Assembly: GCA_043756665.1 (NCBI GenBank)
Contig: JAYUQR010000120.1
Location: 1-7,864 of the forward strand
Source of the DNA: STC-74 sp043756665
GTDB taxonomy: Bacteria; Patescibacteriota; Gracilibacteria; BD1-5; UBA2023
Reading direction: 5' to 3'
Length of the DNA stretch: 7,864 nucleotides
The notes beneath the pieces were generated by a model. The model made no database searches. It was given only the letters and a program-made list of their open reading frames with translations, and was not told the origin of the DNA. The translations under genes and the position numbers were made by a program. Below are positions 1 through 6,902 of this stretch, piece after piece; the first letter of the stretch is position 1, and every line of letters starts with the position of its first letter.

Positions 1-30
1 AAGAGAGCTATAAGAGTGTTAGTTATATGT

Positions 31-657
31 TTATATATCAGGATCCCAATTTGAGAGGATTTTTCAGATATCTGCAACACTAGAGAGTTCGTAGCGATCT
101 ATACCAGTATTGCCAATATGGATGAACTCTATATTCTTCTCTTCAGCGAATCGACGATCAGAGTCACCATCTCCGATATAGAGAGATCGAAGAGCGAATT
201 TTCTGTCATCTGTATATTTCTCAAAGAGATCGAGGTGATCGGGTCACTTGAGTACCTTATCACTTCAGAGGATGAGAGCAAAGCAATCAGTGATGCATCC
301 TGCATCGAGGTGCTTCAGTGCTGTCCGTGTGGAGTTCCCCGTCGTGAGAAAGAGTGTATAGTACCCAGAGAGTTCTCGGATTGTCTCTCTCACTCATGGG
401 AAGAATTTCGCATTGAGAATATATATGGCATCATATATTTTTTCTGAAAGAATCTTGGTATCTACATCGAATCATTCGCATATCATCTCTAGCTGTGTAA
501 GCAGTGGTGTTCACATAGTCGTGCGAAATATATATCGTGCTCGTTCCAGATCGAGCGACGGTATCTCACGCAAAAATGAGAATACGATCGCTTCAGAGTC
601 ATGCATACTCTCTATCAGTGTGCCATCGAGGTCAAATATGAGGTATTTTTTCTGCAT
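31..657 (-). CDS. HAD-superfamily phosphatase (UGA=Gly)
   Basis: Read with UGA as Gly this is one 208-residue frame ending in TAA. It shows HAD motif I (DLDGTL, residues 9-14, nucleophile D9 and acid/base D11), motif II Thr in FLTTGN (about 103-108), a motif III Lys near KGP (137-139) and motif IV GDGDSD (162-167). The helical stretch between motifs I and II (about 16-90) is a C1-type cap, typical of phosphoglycolate-phosphatase-like or nucleotidase-like members, which are cytosolic Mg-dependent phosphatases of small phosphoesters. Six UGA codons occur; the one in FFPGVRE is at the usual 'PGvre' glycine. The start is the ATG 6 nt after the Nudix stop, so the two are probably co-transcribed. 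The fold is clear; the substrate cannot be read from sequence. Confidence 0.9.
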
Positions 658-663
658 AATAAA

Positions 664-1155
664 TTATAAGGTGGATACTTTTGTTATAGTTTTTCGTATG
701 ATCGGAGTGATATCGAGTGAATTTGACCACTTGATGGTATCGATCTCAGAGAGTGATATCCATTCGGCGAGGCGAGCGTATGCTTGTTCATGTGCGTCGA
801 ATCCATCCGTACTGAGTGTTCCTCAGATCACTTTCGCCGTGTAGTACATGAGCACTGATTGTATGAAGTCATCTGGATGATTCGGGTGCTTGAAGAAGTG
901 CGAATACACATGGATGATCTCGAGCGGTCGGATGATGAGTCCTGTCTCTTCCTGTACTTCTCGCACAAGTGCGGATTCGATACTCTCTCAGAGATCGAGC
1001 CCACCACCCGGGAGATCATATCCATCCCACTGGGGAGATAGGAGTATTTTTCCATCTTGGACGATGATCCCATAGACAGATGGTCTCCATCGGAGCTTCT
1101 CTATAGGGACTTCGTAGGTATTTTTCTCGAGATCGATACAAGTGACAGTTTTCAT
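664..1155 (-). CDS. Nudix hydrolase (UGA=Gly)
   Basis: A 163-residue frame, a usual length for a single-domain Nudix protein. The Nudix box is complete at residues 51-73: G51, E57, R65-E66, E69-E70, G72, following the pattern G-x5-E-x7-RE-U-x-EE-x-G-U. Gly56 just before E57 is encoded by UGA, as is one Gly near residue 111. Family members cleave nucleoside diphosphates linked to another group, such as oxidised dNTPs or nucleotide sugars, with Mg2+ bound by the box glutamates. The upstream WRPSVYGIIVQDGKILL strand and LPGGGL are typical. It is followed 6 nt later by the HAD phosphatase, suggesting a two-gene unit that might process nucleotides stepwise (inference). The exact substrate is unknown. 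Confidence 0.93.
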
Positions 1156-1220
1156 AATTAGATAAGAAATAATTTCTTTGGTGAGATAGAAAGTAACATA
1201 AAAAAATAAAAAAGTTAAAT

Positions 1221-1658
1221 TTATTTACAATTTCAAATCATTTGAAGTCCAAAAGCTCATACTAGATTATATTGTTTACTCATTATTAAAATTCATGTGT
1301 CACGAAAAAGTGTGTATATAACGATATTTCAAGCTCAGGTTTCTTCAAATAAGTAGATTTGATTACCTGAAACATCAATTTTTTCAAGTTCTACTTCTCC
1401 AGAATTTCATCTCATCATTACTTTATCTTTATCAAGTCACGAGAAAATTAATTCTAAAGGATTTTTATCTATATTTGATTCAGCAACTAATTTATCATTC
1501 TTTAAACTTACATTCGTTGAAATGACTAATTTACATGTAACAATATTCGATATAATTTCAGTATTTTCACTCTCTAATGAAATTAGATTGTTGTTTTCTG
1601 TTTGAGTACAAGAAGTAAAAAGGATTACACTAAGAAGTAATAAAATTAATCTTTTCAT
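1221..1658 (-). CDS. Small lipoprotein of unknown function
   Basis: A 145-residue frame with seven UGA codons. Residues 1-17 form a lipoprotein signal: K2-R3, a run of Leu/Ile/Val, then LFTSC with Cys17 as the likely lipidation site. Phe at -3 is less usual than Leu. The mature part is beta-rich in appearance, with EVELEKIDVSGNQIYLFEE, then VIYTLF and a C-terminal MIGNCK, so Cys42 and Cys144 could form a disulfide. I do not recognise the family. ATG 1658 is chosen because the signal peptide starts there; an in-frame upstream extension runs through palindromic repeats and is not credible. The gene is much richer in A/T codons (TTA, ATT, AAA) than its neighbours. A terminator-like hairpin sits directly upstream. 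Confidence 0.8.
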
Positions 1659-1670
1659 AATAATAAAAAA

Positions 1671-1695
1671 CACACAATAAAAATAAACTTGTGTG
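1671..1695 (-). terminator. Rho-independent-type hairpin just before the lipoprotein start
   Basis: On the minus strand CACACAA (1689-1695) pairs perfectly with TTGTGTG (1671-1677) around an 11-nt loop, followed by six T (1665-1670) and then ATTATT. It ends about 7 nt before ATG 1658. It could terminate transcripts coming from creA, or act as an attenuator or leader hairpin for the lipoprotein. The stem is AT-rich, so its strength is modest. Confidence 0.55.
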
Positions 1696-1743
1696 CTTTT
1701 GGTCCCGAGTACTCGGGAAGGTACCACCGAAAGCGGTTGTTCG

Positions 1744-1826
1744 GTCATCGCGAGCGAAGCGTGGCGATCCAGCTTATTATAAGGATTCCTTATTTTTTCC
1801 TGGATTGCTTCGTAACTCGCAATGAC
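1744..1826. repeat. Imperfect inverted repeat with GTCATYGCGAG ends
   Basis: The left arm (1744-1770) begins GTCATCGCGAGCG and ends GCGATCC. The right arm (1802-1826), reverse complemented, begins GTCATTGCGAG and ends GCAATCC. The arms are separated by about 31 nt of AT-rich DNA. The shape fits a small palindromic or MITE-like dispersed repeat. No target-site duplication could be confirmed. Confidence 0.6.
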
Positions 1827-1918
1827 AGGGCATGGATGCTTCCTTCGTCAGAATGACGGGAACATACTTGATTGCATTTTGGTGACGGAGATGAGACTCC
1901 GAGAGGGTCTAATCACAC

Positions 1919-1982
1919 TTATCATCCGTGCGCACGCGAGTTGAGTGTTTTAACGACTTTCTCCCGCGTACACGAACGATAA
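1919..1982. repeat. 22-nt inverted repeat, strong hairpin potential
   Basis: Arms 1919-1940 and 1961-1982 match at 16 of 22 positions when one is reverse complemented, and several mismatches would be G-U pairs in RNA. The 20-nt loop is AT-rich. The arm end TTATCATCCG recurs in reverse complement at 2005-2014, inside another small hairpin (GCGG 2004-2007 with CCGC 2015-2018). It could be a structured RNA or a decayed repeat. Confidence 0.55.
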
Positions 1983-2082
1983 ATGATTTCTTCCTCTAGC
2001 ATCGCGGATGATAACCGCTCGATCGCTTTTAACTAAATATGAGTATACGAATAATCCGAGAAAATCAAGTGCCTGAGTGAGA

Positions 2083-2607
2083 TTATTTCAAAAGTGGTTC
2101 GACATCCTCGAATGCCACGGCTGAGATCGAGTTCTTCGGTGATCCATCGATGAGCTTGTCTGAGTAGACGAGGTAGATGAGACTATTCGAAGTGGCATCA
2201 TAGAAACGCACGATGCGGAGCTTTTTGAAGAAAATACTCGAGCTCTCATTCCAGATCTCTTCTGATTTCCCTATCGGTTTCACGAAGCTGATCTTCCCTG
2301 TCTGTCGGCAGGCAACAGAGGCATCACTCGTATCGGTTGCGAATCCGAGACCTCAGGCGATCCCACCCGTCTTGGCTCGACTATAGAAACAGGTGATTCC
2401 TCTGACTTTCGGATCGGGAACTCATCCGACTTCGACCTGATGATCCGGACCGATGAGTTGGAATGCTGTATCAACTGATCCGATTGTATACGGGTCCCCG
2501 ATCGACTGCTGCTCTCAGGAGACAAGAGATGATGCTGGTTCAGTGTTTCCTCATGTACAAGATGTGAGGAAGAATATGAGAGTGAGTATTATGAGAAAAT
2601 GTTTCAT
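2083..2607 (-). CDS. creA: CreA-family lipoprotein (UGA=Gly)
   Basis: A 174-residue frame that follows the CreA family (PF05981) closely, from IGSVDTAFQLIGPDH (42-56) through DPKVRGITCFYSRAKTGGIAGGLG (about 65-88), DTSDASVACRQTG (92-104), FFKKLRIVRFYD (126-137) and YLVYSDKLIDGSPKNSISAV (145-164). E. coli CreA is a small exported protein of unknown function. Here the N-terminus is a lipoprotein signal with a canonical LTSC lipobox and lipidated Cys17, so the protein should be anchored on the outer face of the membrane. Four UGA codons occur; the one in GGIAGGLG falls on a Gly conserved with E. coli. The start is fixed by the signal peptide. It lies 72 nt downstream of the kinase-like gene and may share its transcript. 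Confidence 0.93.
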
Positions 2608-2679
2608 AGTGAGAAAAACTAAGGTAAGTAAAATTGACTATCGTTTATCGATATGATACGGAAATGTATGGAATAGATT

Positions 2680-3222
2680 TTATGATAGTAATATTGTGTC
2701 TATTTTTGCAAAAAGTTCTTCTTTCGTTCCGATATTCTCGATGATGATATCCGCCATATTTCGTATTGTCTCGAGTTCCTTCTCAGTGTTGAGTTCTTCC
2801 TGCTCGAGAAATTGTTCGAGTGTCAGCGAGCCTTCATCGAGTTTTTCTCATCGTGTCTGAATCCTCTCATAGCGTTTCTCATCAGAGGCTTCTATATAGA
2901 TGATCATCGCATCGGTCAGCTCCATGATCTTTTCGATCACATTCACCCTCCTCGGTCAGTCGAAGATGAGTATATGATCTGGAGAATTCTCGATAAAACG
3001 CTCTACAGCTCGAAGGAAAATATCCTCTCAAAACGTGGATCTGAGGAGTCAGCTCATCCTCGCATAGTTTTCCCGAGTTGCTGCTATGTCGAATTCCCTG
3101 AGAAAGTTCCCAGGAATGCTCGAAAGGGTGAATATACTCCCACCAGTTTTCTCAGAGATATATCATGAGATGGCTCACTTTCCACTTCCGATGGCTCCAC
3201 AGATGATGAGTGATCGTTTCAT
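2680..3222 (-). CDS. P-loop NMP/dephospho-CoA-kinase-like protein
   Basis: A 180-residue frame with six UGA codons. The N-terminal P-loop is GAIGSGKG (residues 9-16), where the residue after the Walker Lys15 is a UGA-encoded Gly, as in adenylate-kinase-type GxxGxGKG loops. FDGPRR (87-92) is in the Walker B position. YERIQTRGEK (118-127) resembles the Arg-rich LID of small kinases, and the end (ADIIIENIGTKEELFAKIDTIL) has the typical 'adyvi.N.gt.eel..ki' strand-helix. This fits the AAA_18 / dephospho-CoA-kinase-like proteins common in candidate-phylum bacteria, probable phosphotransferases acting on nucleotides. The ATG overlaps the upstream DUF84 stop by 1 nt, so translation is likely coupled. 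The substrate is not determined. Confidence 0.82.
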
Positions 3223-3764
3223 TATTTCGAGTAATACTTACTAAAATGCGGTATTATCGCACACTTCGTTGCGATGATGAATTGTTCTTGGCGAGTGACG
3301 AGTCCATCGCTCCATATTGCTCCACTTCCCTGCTTATCCCCGACATGTTTTTCTCAGGAAAGCTCGGTCATGACCTCTTCGAGATCGAGACCCCTCCCAT
3401 CGAACAGGAGATCGACTACTTGCTCTGGTACTCGGAGGTGGGCCGAATATCCCCAATATCACTTTCACTCTGAATCTTCGATGTAGACGACCCCGAGGTA
3501 CCAATACTCTTCCCCTTCATAGTCTCTATAGACTCATCCCTCCATCCCGACGAAATAATCAGCATCAGGCCTGTCTCTTCGGGTGAAGATAGCTCGGTTT
3601 CGTGCTCCAGTTCTGAGCTCTTCGAGAGTCGTCGGCATATCGGGAACTCATGAACTCACTCGATGATTCGAGAAAGTTGCTCCTCTCGTATAGGGGGAAG
3701 TCGAGAGAATGTGCTCGATGGCTTCAGATTTTGGTGTATTCGTGGTGCCGATGGCGAAGTGCAT
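3222..3764 (-). CDS. yjjX: DUF84/YjjX-type non-canonical purine NTPase
   Basis: A 180-residue frame, matching the usual length of about 170-180. It follows E. coli YjjX along its length: IGTTNTPKSEAI at the N-terminus, SSGVPDMP (38-44), TRRDRPDADYFVGMEGGV (61-78), VVYIED, and VGDKQGSGAIWSDGLVTRQE (141-160) near the end. Members hydrolyse ITP and XTP, keeping deaminated purines out of nucleic acids. Five UGA codons occur; those in SGVPD and EGGV sit on family glycines. The start ATG 3764 is 25 nt after the MFS stop and begins the conserved strand directly. The stop overlaps the next ATG as TAATG. The family is secure; the symbol is by similarity only. Confidence 0.9.
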
Positions 3765-3789
3765 AAGAGATAGGTAAATACGGGACGTA

Positions 3790-4971
3790 TTATAATGATT
3801 TTCCACGAATGCCAAAAAAATATATGAGTCAAAGCATGGCAAACATGAGTATTCAGAGCACCTGGAATCCGAGGGAATAGGAGATCCCCATGATTCAGGT
3901 GATGCCAAATGCGACTCAGACCTGTACGAATCATGATATCTGTGCCTTCAGGGAGAGGAGCATCGAGCGATACCCCTCATCGTGGATACGATGGATGAGT
4001 GCATCGGTGTAGGCCTCATTTCGCCCCCAGAACCATCAGATTATGAGAGAGAACAGTATCCCGACGATCCATGGATTCGTCAGCTGACTGGTAGTGATAT
4101 AGTAGATCGGGAAGAGAAATACCTCGATGAGGATAATTCGTGAGAAGGATATATATTTCTCGATTCGAGTGATATTTTTGCCCACGATCCACCATACGAG
4201 TCGAGATCCGCCCATCACGAGACCGATAGATGCGAGCGGGTATCCGAGCTCTACGAGGTAAGGAGAGCGAAAGGCAGTATCCGCAAAGAGAAAGCCTCAG
4301 ATAGTTCCTGCGAAGAGGGCATATGGGAGAAATCAACTTCAGCGTGTTCACTGTAACAGAGAGAAGAACCCTATTTTTTCTTTCCTCTCCCTGTGCACGT
4401 GCATATCAGTCAGAGAGAACACGGTCAGGAGTCCTACGATATCGAGAAAGAGTCCGACCATGAGAGGAAGGCGGATATCAATAGGTGTGAGAAATGGTAA
4501 CAATACGATAAAGACGATCGATGTGAGGGCGACGTTTCCACTGATTCCTGATGATACTTTTCGGAATTCACTTCCTTTTCCGAGTGATTCGAGGGTTCTC
4601 TTGAGAAATACATTCGCGATCCCAGAATTGAATGCATCATTGCCCAGTGACATGCATATCGCCCCCAGGGTGAAGACGATGAAATTCTCTGCGAATATTA
4701 AGAAGAGTGAAGAAAGGATGAGAAATACTTTCGAGATGATGAGCGCATTTTTCTGTCACCATCGGTCTGCTATCATGCCCGCAGGAACCTGCATGATCAT
4801 CGATGCGAGATAACCGACACCTGTATAGATCCCTATCTGATGTGCCGTTGTGTCAGGAAGCGTGAGGAAATATACTGACAAAATCGGTATAAAATGCCTC
4901 CTCCCTGTAAAATTCACGAGAAAATATTTCCAGAGATTCGATGTCATTTTACTCGTATTATCCAGGTCCAT
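3790..4971 (-). CDS. Major facilitator superfamily transporter (12-TM type)
   Basis: A 393-residue frame ending in TAA, with eleven UGA codons that split it into apparent fragments under the standard code. The loop between TM2 and TM3 carries MFS motif A, GMIADRWGQK (residues 65-74), with the motif Gly72 encoded by UGA. About twelve hydrophobic segments alternate with short charged loops, with a longer central loop around 185-215 (HVHRERKEK). DALIHRIHDEGYRSMLLSL (about 323-340) matches the region before the last two helices seen in drug-efflux MFS proteins ('iN..ip.e.RATvlSl'). A proton-driven inner-membrane efflux pump is likely; the substrate is unknown. It is the first gene of the leftward cluster, with its start about 20 nt downstream of a predicted promoter. 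Confidence 0.9.
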
Positions 4972-4996
4972 AGAAATTGGTCAGTGATTTTTCTGT

Positions 4997-5024
4997 ATTT
5001 TACCAACAGAATTCGATAAATCAA
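4997..5024 (-). promoter_or_regulatory. Predicted promoter for the leftward MFS cluster
   Basis: On the minus strand a -35-like TTGATT (5019-5024) and a -10-like TAAAAT (4997-5002) are separated by 16 nt. Transcription would start near 4990, about 20 nt before ATG 4971. The boxes match the consensus at 4/6 and 5/6. No repressor site was recognised. Confidence 0.45.
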
Positions 5025-5042
5025 TACTATTAGTGGTATAAA
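5013..5042 (+). promoter_or_regulatory. Predicted promoter for pilT
   Basis: An extended -10, TGGTATAAA, has its hexamer at 5037-5042, followed by a leader of about 30 nt to ATG 5080. The -35 candidate (TCGATA, 5013-5018, spacer 18) is weak, as expected with an extended -10. It overlaps the -35 of the opposing MFS promoter, so the two could compete for polymerase. No Shine-Dalgarno sequence is visible before the ATG. Confidence 0.4.
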
Positions 5043-5079
5043 AGTTGTTTTTCGAGAAATCTTATGCTACTCTATTCCC

Positions 5080-6192
5080 ATGGATCAGGAACTACAGAAA
5101 AAACTTATAGGAGATTTCAACCTCCTCGTCAAAGAAGTCGTGAATGCAGGGATGACGGATCTGCATATTTCGAGTGAAGAATTTCCCTATATACGTGTTC
5201 CGAATCGAAATGTCGAACCCGTGACCCGATTCGGAAAACTCTCCTACAAGGATGTTCTCATGATCATCCACTACATGGATGAAACGATCAGTGAGGAGAT
5301 CGTCGAATCGAGAAAAGAGGGTATCAATTTCGTCTACCAATACGAGGGCACACGTTTCCGTGCGAATGTCTCAAAGAATACGAATGGTCTCGCTGTCGCC
5401 ATGAGAACCATCAAAAAAAACCTCCCTACTGCAGAGTCTGTATGACTCGAGGAAAATATCCTGAAACTCCTCAATCAAGACAAATGACTCATCCTCGTCA
5501 CGGGTGGTACGGGAAGTGGAAAGACGACGAGTGTCATCGCGATGATCGACTATCTCAATAAAAATTCCCATAGACACATCATCATGATCGAGGATCCTGT
5601 CGAATATGTTCTGAAAAATGATAAATGTCTCATCCACCAGAAACAGGTCGGGAAACATGTGCCGACTTTCGAACAGGCGATCCGAGACGCGATGCGAGAA
5701 GATCCGGATATCATTATGGTTGGTGAGATGCGTGATCAGGAGACGATATCGGCAGTCCTTACCCTCGCCGAGACAGGACACCTCGTCATCTCGACACTGC
5801 ATACCAATGACGTGATCCAGACATTCGATCGTCTGATCTATGCATTTCCTGGAAATATGCAATCTCAGGTCCGCATACAGCTCGCACTCGTGATCACGGC
5901 GATCATCGGTCAGATCATCCTCCCACACAAAGATGGCGTAACCAATGTCGTTGCTCGAGAGATATTCATGAACATCGATGCCTCGAGAAATATCATCATG
6001 GAGGGAAATATCAGCCATCTGTATTCTGTCATGGAGACGGGAAAACAGGATGGGATGATCATGATGCAAGATGCTGTGAATACGCTCCACAAGAAGTGAA
6101 TGATCTCGAATCAAACCCTCCTCAATCACATCAAGAATCCGATGATACTGCGTGACTATATCGATAAGATGAATAGTACACTCGCGAATTAG
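5080..6192 (+). CDS. pilT: PilT-type twitching ATPase (pilus retraction)
   Basis: A 370-residue frame ending in TAG, with three UGA codons (Gly122, Gly136, Gly340). The N-domain has MTDLHIS (25-31) and RFRANVS (92-98). The ATPase core has Walker A GGTGSGKTT (142-150), the Asp box IMIEDPVEY (168-176) with catalytic Glu171, Walker B PDIIMVGEMRD (209-219) and the His box HLVISTLHT (234-242). ASRNIIMEG (301-309) matches the PilT-specific AIRNLI region. Gly136 in KGLILVTG and Gly340 in KKGMIS are conserved family glycines, which strongly supports UGA=Gly. The protein forms a cytosolic hexamer that disassembles the type IV pilus, powering twitching and DNA uptake. PilU is the main alternative. No other pilus gene lies in the window. 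A 285-codon antisense frame over it is a shadow. Confidence 0.93.
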
Positions 6193-6194
6193 GA

Positions 6195-6746
6195 CTATTT
6201 CCTCTTCCAATACTCGATAGTGAATCATTCCCGATCATCAGATTTCTCGAGGATAAAATCGGACTCAAATTCTGGAAAAAAAGTATCGGCTCACTCCACG
6301 ATCATCTTTACACGAGAGAGGATAACTTCATCCGCGAGTTTCTGATCGAAAAAGAGCCTGTAGATCTCTGATCCTCAGCAGATAAAGGCTTTCACTGTTA
6401 TTTGTGCTGATGAATCCTTTTTCCACTCTCTCCCTAAGATAGGGAGAGTTGGAGAGGGTGTGTCATTTCTGGTAGGCTTACTTTGAAGATACGAGGTAAG
6501 TTCCTCTATCGAATGCAAGACAGTAATTCCTGGAGCTGAGAAATCACCTCGTGTGAGCACGATATTCTCTCTTCCTGGAAGTGGTCGACCGATGGATTCA
6601 TAGGTTTTGCGTCCCATGATGATCGGTGAGCCTGAGGTGGTTTCCTTGAAATGTTTCCAGTCCTCTGGGATATACCAAGGGATTTTTCCATCCTTTCCGA
6701 TAGCACGATTCTCGGATATAGCGGCGATGGCGATGAAGTGAGTCAT
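6195..6746 (-). CDS. folA: Dihydrofolate reductase with an inserted loop
   Basis: A 183-residue frame with three UGA codons. The DHFR hallmarks are present: AAISENRAIGKDGKIPW (8-24), the proton-donor region PEDWKHF with Asp29, IIMGRKTYESIGRPLPGR (42-59), NIVLTR (61-66) and ICGGSEIY (about 122-129), whose first Gly is UGA; then ADEVILSRV and GADTFFPEF. It reduces dihydrofolate to tetrahydrofolate with NADPH. Compared with a typical protein of about 160 residues, some 24 extra residues (about 91-114) sit between helix E and the strand before GG, in a surface loop. They are encoded by a palindromic repeat (6428-6448). The gene converges on pilT, with 2 nt between stops. The nuclease gene ends upstream on the same strand. 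Confidence 0.94.
6428..6448. repeat. Perfect 9-bp palindrome inside folA
   Basis: CTCTCCCTA (6428-6436) and TAGGGAGAG (6440-6448) form a perfect stem with a 3-nt loop, flanked by further purine/pyrimidine-rich sequence. It lies within the extra folA segment (about 6405-6476), is in frame and contains no stop. It resembles dispersed palindromic elements that insert into reading frames, such as Rickettsia palindromic elements (analogy, not homology). Confidence 0.65.
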
Positions 6747-6883
6747 AGGAAGAGTGTGATAAAATGGAAATATTGAATCTATATATTCCTCGTCAGCTTG
6801 CTACGGAGTTTCCGCCAAATTGTTTCGGAATGTTTCTGTAGAAGTATGCGATCGTGAAGCGAAAGTTTTTGCATAATATCCCG
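6747..6883. other. Gap between nuclease and folA, no gene supported
   Basis: This 137-nt gap holds repeat copy 1 and part of the stop-codon hairpin. A 31-codon minus-strand ATG frame covers most of it, but it runs through the repeat and has no supporting features. No convincing promoter for folA was found. Confidence 0.5.
6788..6808. repeat. Copy 1 of an AGCTTGCTA-centred repeat
   Basis: CTCGTCAGCTTGCTACGGAG (6789-6808) matches the copy at 6880-6899 at 15 of 20 positions, and all differences are transitions. Its own hairpin is weak, with inner AGC/GCT and outer CTC/GAG. It lies in the gap upstream of folA. Confidence 0.5.
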
Positions 6884-6902
6884 CTAGCTTGCTATGGGGA
6901 TA
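6877..6902. terminator. Hairpin overlapping the nuclease stop codon (repeat copy 2)
   Basis: Outer arms TATCCC/GGGATA and inner arms TAGC/GCTA form a 12-position stem with two mismatches and a 2-nt loop. The nuclease TAG (6884-6886 on the plus map) lies inside the stem. No U-run follows on either strand, so it may be an mRNA 3'-end structure or only the repeat itself rather than a true terminator. Confidence 0.4.

Larger units (their letters stand above)
1659..2082. repeat. 424-nt non-coding block of palindromic repeats
   Basis: No coding frame is credible here on either strand, even with UGA read as Gly. The block holds, in order: the hairpin at 1671-1695; a perfect 16-bp palindrome TCCCGAGTACTCGGGA (1703-1718); ACCG/CGGT arms at 1726-1737; an imperfect inverted repeat with arms 1744-1770 and 1802-1826; a GTCA/TGAC hairpin at 1847-1857; a long inverted repeat at 1919-1940/1961-1982; and a GCGG/CCGC hairpin at 2004-2018. 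No tRNA, rRNA or CRISPR array was seen. The GTCATYGCGAG and 'cgtcagaatgacggg' motifs resemble dispersed intergenic repeats seen in many bacterial genomes (recollection, not searched). Confidence 0.7.

Noticed and set aside
118..844. Plus-strand frames of 109 and 143 codons over the HAD and Nudix genes
   Set aside because: They lie antisense to genes with complete HAD and Nudix motifs and show no recognisable features.
1705..1728. GGTGGTACC on the minus strand as a T-box riboswitch
   Set aside because: Only the core of the T-box sequence matches. No specifier loop or antiterminator pairing was found, and the downstream gene is a lipoprotein rather than an amino-acid gene.
1659..1748. Upstream extension of the lipoprotein frame to an ATG at 1748
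   Set aside because: It would run through the palindrome and terminator hairpin and bury the lipoprotein signal peptide.
1659..2082. tRNA, CRISPR array or attachment site in the repeat block
   Set aside because: No cloverleaf or T-arm consensus, no regularly spaced direct repeats, and no integrase gene nearby.
5371..6228. 285-codon open frame on the minus strand over pilT
   Set aside because: It is antisense to a gene with all PilT motifs. Its product has a low-complexity Ile/Asp/His/Arg-rich composition, and it is a by-product of the codon bias.
6786..6877. 31-codon minus-strand small ORF starting MQKLSLHDR
   Set aside because: It overlaps a repeat copy, has no Shine-Dalgarno sequence and shows no family resemblance.
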